Source: an uncultured Oscillospiraceae bacterium
GTDB lineage: Bacteria > Bacillota > Clostridia > Oscillospirales > Oscillospiraceae
NCBI GenBank assembly: GCA_948766235.1
Contig: CAQCFX010000007.1
Location: 1 to 53,165 of the forward strand
DNA: 53,165 nucleotides
Reading direction: 5' to 3'
Position 1 is the stretch's first letter. Every line of letters starts with the position of its first letter. The position numbers and the translations under genes are program-made. Positions 49,169-53,165 of this stretch are shown one piece after another. The notes under the pieces are model-generated. The model ran no database searches and was not told the origin of the DNA. It worked only from the letters and a program-made list of their open reading frames with translations.

Positions 49169-49384
49169 ATGATTGTCCTGACTAAACGAAATCATGAAAA
49201 ATTCCTTGTCAATCACCTGCAAATCGAGTATATTGAGAGTATCCCTGAATCCAAGATTGTCATGATGAACCACGACTTTTACCTCGTCCGGGAGAGCACG
49301 GAGGAGATCATTGATAAGATCGCGCGCTACAACGCCAAGGTGATGGATATTCAGCGCGAGATCACCATTGTGGATAAGCGGTAA
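49169..49384 (+). CDS. flbD: Flagellar FlbD family protein
   Basis: This 71-residue protein reads MIVLTKRNHEKFLVNHLQIEYIES and IVMMNHDFYLVRESTEEIIDKI, the full FlbD family pattern. FlbD family members lie next to motA/motB in Firmicutes and spirochaetes; their role in motility is not well defined. AAAGGAGG precedes the ATG. Confidence 0.9.
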   Translation: MIVLTKRNHEKFLVNHLQIEYIESIPESKIVMMNHDFYLVRESTEEIIDKIARYNAKVMDIQREITIVDKR

Positions 49385-49443
49385 ACAAAGAGAAAACCGG
49401 CGGCTGGGCGTGCCCCCGCCCGTTTTGGAGGTAGTGCGGTAGT

Positions 49444-50292
49444 ATGAATATCACCTATATCATCGGCGTTGTGCTGGCCCTCCTGGTGTTCTTGGTGGGT
49501 TGCGTGCTGGGCATCAACATCGGACCCAAGGCGGCTGGATTAGAACCCATTACGTTTACGCCGGGGAACCTGTGGAACTTCTTTGACGCGGCCAGTATCT
49601 TCATCGTCATTGGCTGTACCATGGCCATCGTGGTGGCCAGCTTCCCGGGCAGCACCTTGGCGGCCATCCCCAAGCACTTCGGCATTATGCTCAACGCCAA
49701 GAAGTTTGACCCCATGAAGTACATCGACCAGCTGGTGGACCTGGCCCAGACCGCCCGTAAGAACGGCCTGCTGGCCCTGGAAGGCAAGGCCAACGAGCAG
49801 GAGGACCCCTTCTTCAAGCAGGCCATTATGCTCATCGTGGACGCCAACGACCCGGACAAGGTCCGCGCCATTTTGGAGAACGACATTGAGTGTATGTCCG
49901 CCCGGCATGAGGACGCGGCCGCGCTGTACGACAAAGCCTCCTCCGTGGCCCCGGCCTTCGGCATGGTGGGTACGCTGGTGGGTCTGATTAACATGCTGAA
50001 CAACATGGAAATTGGCGGAGACGGCGGCTCCACCCTGGGCAAGGACATGGGCACGGCCCTGATTACCACGCTGTACGGCTGTATTATGGCCCATATGCTG
50101 TTCGGCCCCATCGCCAATAACCTGCGTATCCGGGACAGCGAGGAAGTGCTGTGCAAGCAGATTATCGTGGAGGGCATTATGTCCATCCAGTCCGGCGAGA
50201 ACCCCAAGGCCCTGCGGGAGAAGCTGCTCACCTACGTGCCCCAGAACAAGCGCAGCGAGGGCGGAAGCGCCAAGTCCGGCGGCGGAGAATAA
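49444..50292 (+). CDS. motA: Motility protein A (stator subunit MotA)
   Basis: This 282-residue stator protein has four membrane spans (about 4-25, 38-65, 165-190 and 195-220). The cytoplasmic loop has TARKNGLLALEGKANEQEDPFFKQAIMLIVD, and FGMVGTLVGLINMLNN and GTALITTLYGCIMAHMLFGPIANNL are conserved. It forms the ion channel with MotB. TTGGAGG precedes the ATG. Confidence 0.94.
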   Translation: MNITYIIGVVLALLVFLVGCVLGINIGPKAAGLEPITFTPGNLWNFFDAASIFIVIGCTMAIVVASFPGSTLAAIPKHFGIMLNAKKFDPMKYIDQLVDLAQTARKNGLLALEGKANEQEDPFFKQAIMLIVDANDPDKVRAILENDIECMSARHEDAAALYDKASSVAPAFGMVGTLVGLINMLNNMEIGGDGGSTLGKDMGTALITTLYGCIMAHMLFGPIANNLRIRDSEEVLCKQIIVEGIMSIQSGENPKALREKLLTYVPQNKRSEGGSAKSGGGE

Positions 50293-50328
50293 GGCTGCTA
50301 TGCACGGTGTTAAGGAGTTGAAACCATC

Positions 50329-51162
50329 GTGAAAAAGAAAAAAGGCGGGGGCGGCGGCGCCAACTGGATGGATACATATGGCGATATGGTTACGCTGCTG
50401 CTGTGCTTCTTTGTGCTTTTGTACTCCATGTCCACGATAAGCGAGGAGAAGTGGAAGGCTATCGTCACCAGCTTTAACCCCTTCGCTCAGGAGACCCCCA
50501 CCGACCCGGAGGGCAACGGCGGCCCTGTGGCGGACCCCAGTTTGGGTGAGACCGGCGTGAACGAGCCGGACAGCGACCAGCTCACCCAGGAGTCCATTGA
50601 GGATATGATGCAGGAGCTGTTTGAGCGGCTCCAGGACTATGCCTCCTCGGAGGGGCTGACGAGCACCGTCGCGGTGACCATGGAGGGCGGCGATATTCAC
50701 TTGAAGCTCTCGGACAAGGCCATGTTTGCCGGGGAGAGCTACAGGCTGCTCACGGAAGCGCGGGAGGTGCTGACCAGCGTGTGCGGGATGCTGGACAGCG
50801 CTGAGGACGCAATCGAGGAAATCCGGGTGGAGGGCCACACCGCTCAGCTGTATGATAACCGGCCCAATGAGACCTATGGCGACCGGCACCTGGCCGGCGA
50901 CCGGGCGGCCGAGGTGGCCAGCTTCATCCAGGACCACAGCTCCATCCATCCCGCCCGCATTTGCAACGTTGGCTGGGGCCAGTGGCACGCCATTGCGGAC
51001 AATCAGGGCGAGGATGGCAAGGCTCCGAACCGCCGGGTGGAGCTGATTATCAGCGCGCGAAACCTGGAGATGGAGGAGCTGGGCAAGACGCTGTCCCAGT
51101 ACACCACGGACGAGCAGCCCGCTCAGACCCAGGAACCCACAGCCAGCACACAGGAACCGTAA
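50329..51162 (+). CDS. motB: Motility protein B (stator subunit MotB)
   Basis: This 277-residue protein starts at GTG with a basic, Gly-rich cytoplasmic tail. One span follows (about 18-38), with the ion-binding aspartate at residue 19 in TYGDMVTLLLCFFVLLYSMS. The OmpA-like peptidoglycan-binding domain (about 130-250) carries EIRVEGHTAQLYDN and GWGQWHAIADNQGEDGKAPNRRVELII. It anchors the stator. The start follows TAAGGAG. Confidence 0.93.
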   Translation: MKKKKGGGGGANWMDTYGDMVTLLLCFFVLLYSMSTISEEKWKAIVTSFNPFAQETPTDPEGNGGPVADPSLGETGVNEPDSDQLTQESIEDMMQELFERLQDYASSEGLTSTVAVTMEGGDIHLKLSDKAMFAGESYRLLTEAREVLTSVCGMLDSAEDAIEEIRVEGHTAQLYDNRPNETYGDRHLAGDRAAEVASFIQDHSSIHPARICNVGWGQWHAIADNQGEDGKAPNRRVELIISARNLEMEELGKTLSQYTTDEQPAQTQEPTASTQEP

Positions 51163-51191
51163 AAATTACGCAGACCAGGTGAGGTGATTCG

Positions 51192-52217
51192 ATGTCCGAG
51201 GTATTGTCACAAAGTCAAATCGACGCGTTGTTGAACTCCATGCGCAGCGGTGACAATGTGGACCAGGCGGAGAACAAACAGCCGGAGAAAAAATACCGGA
51301 AGTATGACTTCACCACCCCCCGCAAGTTTACCAAGGACCGCATCAAGATGCTCAACGGCATCTTTGAGAACTACACTCGTGTCGTCAGCTCCCGGCTGAA
51401 CGCCCAGCTTCGCACCACCTGCGAAATTGAGGTGGAAAGCATCGAGGAGCAGAAGTTCTACGAGTTCAACAACGCCTTGAGCGAAGGGGACGTGCTGGCC
51501 ATGGTGGACGTTACCATCCACTCCCGTGATGAGGGCGGCACGGATACCATGGCGGAGGACCAGGTAATGGTGTATCTGTCCACCTCCACAGCCCTGGGGA
51601 TGATGGACCGGATGATGGGCAGCGAGGAGGAGAGCTCCCACGAGATACCCATAGGGTATGCCTACACCGACCTGGAGCTTCAGCTGTACGAGCTGCTGCT
51701 AAAGGACATCATCGTCCTGATGGGCAGCAGCTGGGAAAACTATGTGCCCATCACCTTTGAGTATAACCGCACCCAGGTGAACCCCACCCTGGTTCAGCTG
51801 CTGAACCTGGACGAGACGGTGGTGCTGGTGGATATGAAGCTGACCTTCGGCGGAAACGAGGGGCGCATGAGTGTAGTGCTTCCCGGCAGCGTTCTAATGA
51901 GCGTTTTCGGAGAGGTCAACCGGGAAAGCATGGGGCGCAAGGCGGCCAGCGAGGACAACTCCGAGGAGATTTTCGACCAATTACGGGACTCCAGCCTGGA
52001 GATTATCGCCCAGCTGGGCGATACCCAGTTGTCGCTGAGCGACATCTATCACCTGAACGTAGGCGATGTGCTGGACCTGGGAAGGCCGAAGGATTCGCCG
52101 GTATTTTTGGAAATCGGCGGCTACCAATGGTTCACCGGACGCATGGGGACCCACAAGAAAAACATGGCCATCAAGATAGACGAGGTTTGCTATTCGGCCG
52201 AACAAAGGAGCGAGTAA
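51192..52217 (+). CDS. fliM: Flagellar motor switch protein FliM
   Basis: This switch protein of 341 residues has the N-terminal CheY-binding peptide LSQSQIDALLNSM (about 5-17), the CheC-like middle domain (RVVSSRLNAQLRTTCEIEVESIEEQKFYEF) and a C-terminal SpoA domain (AQLGDTQLSLSDIYHLNVGDVLDLGRPKDSPVFLEIGGYQWFTGRMG). It receives CheY-P and sets rotation direction. It is followed by fliY after 3 bases. Confidence 0.95.
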   Translation: MSEVLSQSQIDALLNSMRSGDNVDQAENKQPEKKYRKYDFTTPRKFTKDRIKMLNGIFENYTRVVSSRLNAQLRTTCEIEVESIEEQKFYEFNNALSEGDVLAMVDVTIHSRDEGGTDTMAEDQVMVYLSTSTALGMMDRMMGSEEESSHEIPIGYAYTDLELQLYELLLKDIIVLMGSSWENYVPITFEYNRTQVNPTLVQLLNLDETVVLVDMKLTFGGNEGRMSVVLPGSVLMSVFGEVNRESMGRKAASEDNSEEIFDQLRDSSLEIIAQLGDTQLSLSDIYHLNVGDVLDLGRPKDSPVFLEIGGYQWFTGRMGTHKKNMAIKIDEVCYSAEQRSE

Positions 52218-52220
52218 GCG

Positions 52221-53165
52221 ATGGAGAAGGAAGTGTTCAGCCCAATGGCGATAGATGCCTTGGGCGAAATGATGAATATCAGCCTTGGCTCCTCGGCCAC
52301 CGCGGTATCTAATATGCTGGACCACCGCGTGGACATCACCACGCCTACGGTTACGGTGGTGGACATGAAGGATTTCTCGCTGGGGAACTTAGAGCCCGCC
52401 ATCGGCGTAGAAATCAAGTATGTGGAGGGCCTGGAGGGCAGCAACATCATGCTGCTCAAGCGCAGCGACATCAAGGTCATCGTAGACATACTCATGGGTA
52501 TGGAGACTCCCGATGAGGAGTTCGAGCTCAACGAACTGACCATCAGCTGCGTGTGCGAGGTCATGAATCAGATGATGGGTTCGGCGGCCACCGCCATGTC
52601 CGACTTCCTGGGCTTCCGGGTGGACATCTCCACGCCGCAGTCCTTTGAGCTGGATGACCTGGAGCAGTTCAAGCAGGAGCATATGCCCAAGGGCGCGGAC
52701 CAAATTGTGGTGGTGCGCTTCTTCCTGAAAATTGAGAACGCGCTGGAAAGCGAGTTCATGAACGTGATGTCGGTGGCTCTGGCCAGAGAGCTCATCAAGA
52801 GCCTGGGCCTGGAGGACGAAATCACCATAGGCGGAGCGGCGGACGCAGCGCCCGCGCCGGCTCCTGCCCCCGCCCCCGCGCCGGAGGCGGCGTCCGGCGG
52901 CAGCGACCAAAAGATGAGCCAGGAGGACATCGAGCGGATGCTGGCGGGCATGAACGGCGCGCCGGAACCCGCTCCCGCTCCCGCGCCGGAGCCTGTGTCC
53001 GGCGGCGGCGACCAAAAGATGAGCCAGGAGGACATCGAGCGGATGCTGGCGGGCATGAATGGTGCGCCGGAACCCGCTCCCGCGCCGGAGCCTGTGTCCG
53101 GCGGCGGCGACCATAAGATGAGCCAAGAGGAGATTGAGAAAATGCTGTCCGGCATGGGCTCCTCC
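52221..53165 (+). CDS. fliY: Flagellar motor switch phosphatase FliY, cut by window edge
   Basis: The frame is open from ATG 52221 to the edge, giving 315 residues. Residues 1-200 form a CheC-like domain with two EMMNISLGSSATAVS- and EVMNQMMGSAATAMS-type repeats; the acidic/Asn residues fit the CheC phosphatase sites. The linker (about 212-315) is Ala/Pro-rich and contains three copies of a MSQEDIERMLAGM-like motif at about 232, 267 and 300. The C-terminal FliN/SpoA domain would lie beyond the window. FliY dephosphorylates CheY-P in Firmicutes. Confidence 0.9.
   Translation, partial: MEKEVFSPMAIDALGEMMNISLGSSATAVSNMLDHRVDITTPTVTVVDMKDFSLGNLEPAIGVEIKYVEGLEGSNIMLLKRSDIKVIVDILMGMETPDEEFELNELTISCVCEVMNQMMGSAATAMSDFLGFRVDISTPQSFELDDLEQFKQEHMPKGADQIVVVRFFLKIENALESEFMNVMSVALARELIKSLGLEDEITIGGAADAAPAPAPAPAPAPEAASGGSDQKMSQEDIERMLAGMNGAPEPAPAPAPEPVSGGGDQKMSQEDIERMLAGMNGAPEPAPAPEPVSGGGDHKMSQEEIEKMLSGMGSS
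52893..53165 (+). repeat. In-frame tandem repeat in fliY linker
   Basis: Three units begin near GG(S/G)D(Q/H)K and carry ATG-containing cores at 52914, 53019 and 53118, spaced 105 and 99 bases. Each encodes MSQE(D/E)IE(R/K)ML(A/S)GM followed by an Ala/Pro spacer. Nucleotide identity between the first two is very high, so the duplication looks recent. Confidence 0.85.

Noticed and set aside
1..53165. CRISPR arrays, prophage, transposases, tRNA or rRNA genes
   Set aside because: No regularly spaced direct repeats, integrase or transposase domains, or tRNA cloverleaf sequences were recognised on either strand.

Overview
The window reads as chromosome of an endospore-forming, flagellated, anaerobic Firmicute with a GC-rich genome. 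The evidence is a spoIIR gene, a T-box leader, A-type sigma promoters of TTGACA/TATAAT form, an Rnf complex with the NusG-II and Gx-transporter genes often linked to it in Clostridia, and a Gram-positive flagellar operon with FliY, FlbD and the TIGR02530 protein. This set and the base composition fit a motile member of Clostridia (Oscillospirales-like). The genus is inference and I do not name one. I see no rRNA, tRNA, CRISPR array, prophage or insertion sequence.

Layout. (1) 1-7.97 kb: a truncated DUF1846 gene on the minus strand, then on the plus strand a small membrane protein, a phosphate ABC transporter (pstSCAB, no phoU) and a methionine ABC transporter. The metNI pair has its own promoter, while metQ is separately controlled by a T-box leader with an AUG specifier. 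(2) 7.97-19.2 kb: an almost unbroken minus-strand array. It opens with a DAHP synthase (aroF), runs through aroB, aroA, a GNAT enzyme, aroC, pheA, aroK, aroQ and aroE, and continues into ldcA, ispE and spoIIR. It holds the whole shikimate pathway to chorismate plus the branch to phenylpyruvate; tyrA and the trp genes are absent. In front of aroF is a complete-looking trp-type attenuator: promoter, SD-led 31-codon aromatic-rich peptide, antiterminator and terminator. (3) 19.2-22.2 kb: two small membrane proteins on the minus strand and, divergently, a MefA-like MFS exporter behind a second leader-peptide/terminator device. (4) 22.2-30.7 kb: the rnfCDGEAB operon, NusG-II protein, Gx transporter, a 67-residue orphan, a left-handed beta-helix protein and glmM. 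(5) 31-32.6 kb: a beta-CASP RNA hydrolase on the minus strand. (6) 32.7-37.9 kb: a phosphorelay made of a REC/HD-GYP/PAS/GGDEF protein, an HPt protein and a hybrid kinase. (7) 38.1 kb to the end: a flagellar operon flgB-flgC-fliE-fliF-fliG-fliH-fliI-fliJ-fliK-flgD-TIGR02530-flgE-flbD-motA-motB-fliM-fliY, running off the window inside fliY.

How the parts fit. Rnf couples ferredoxin oxidation to an ion gradient. The phosphorelay next to the flagellar operon probably links an external signal to cyclic-di-GMP and motility. Two amino-acid gene sets are governed by RNA devices: a T-box for methionine uptake and a leader-peptide attenuator for aromatic synthesis. The drug-exporter-like MFS gene appears to be governed by a third.

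Most interesting: the aroF leader-peptide attenuator, the MFS leader device, and the three tandem FliM-like CheY-binding motifs in the linker of FliY.
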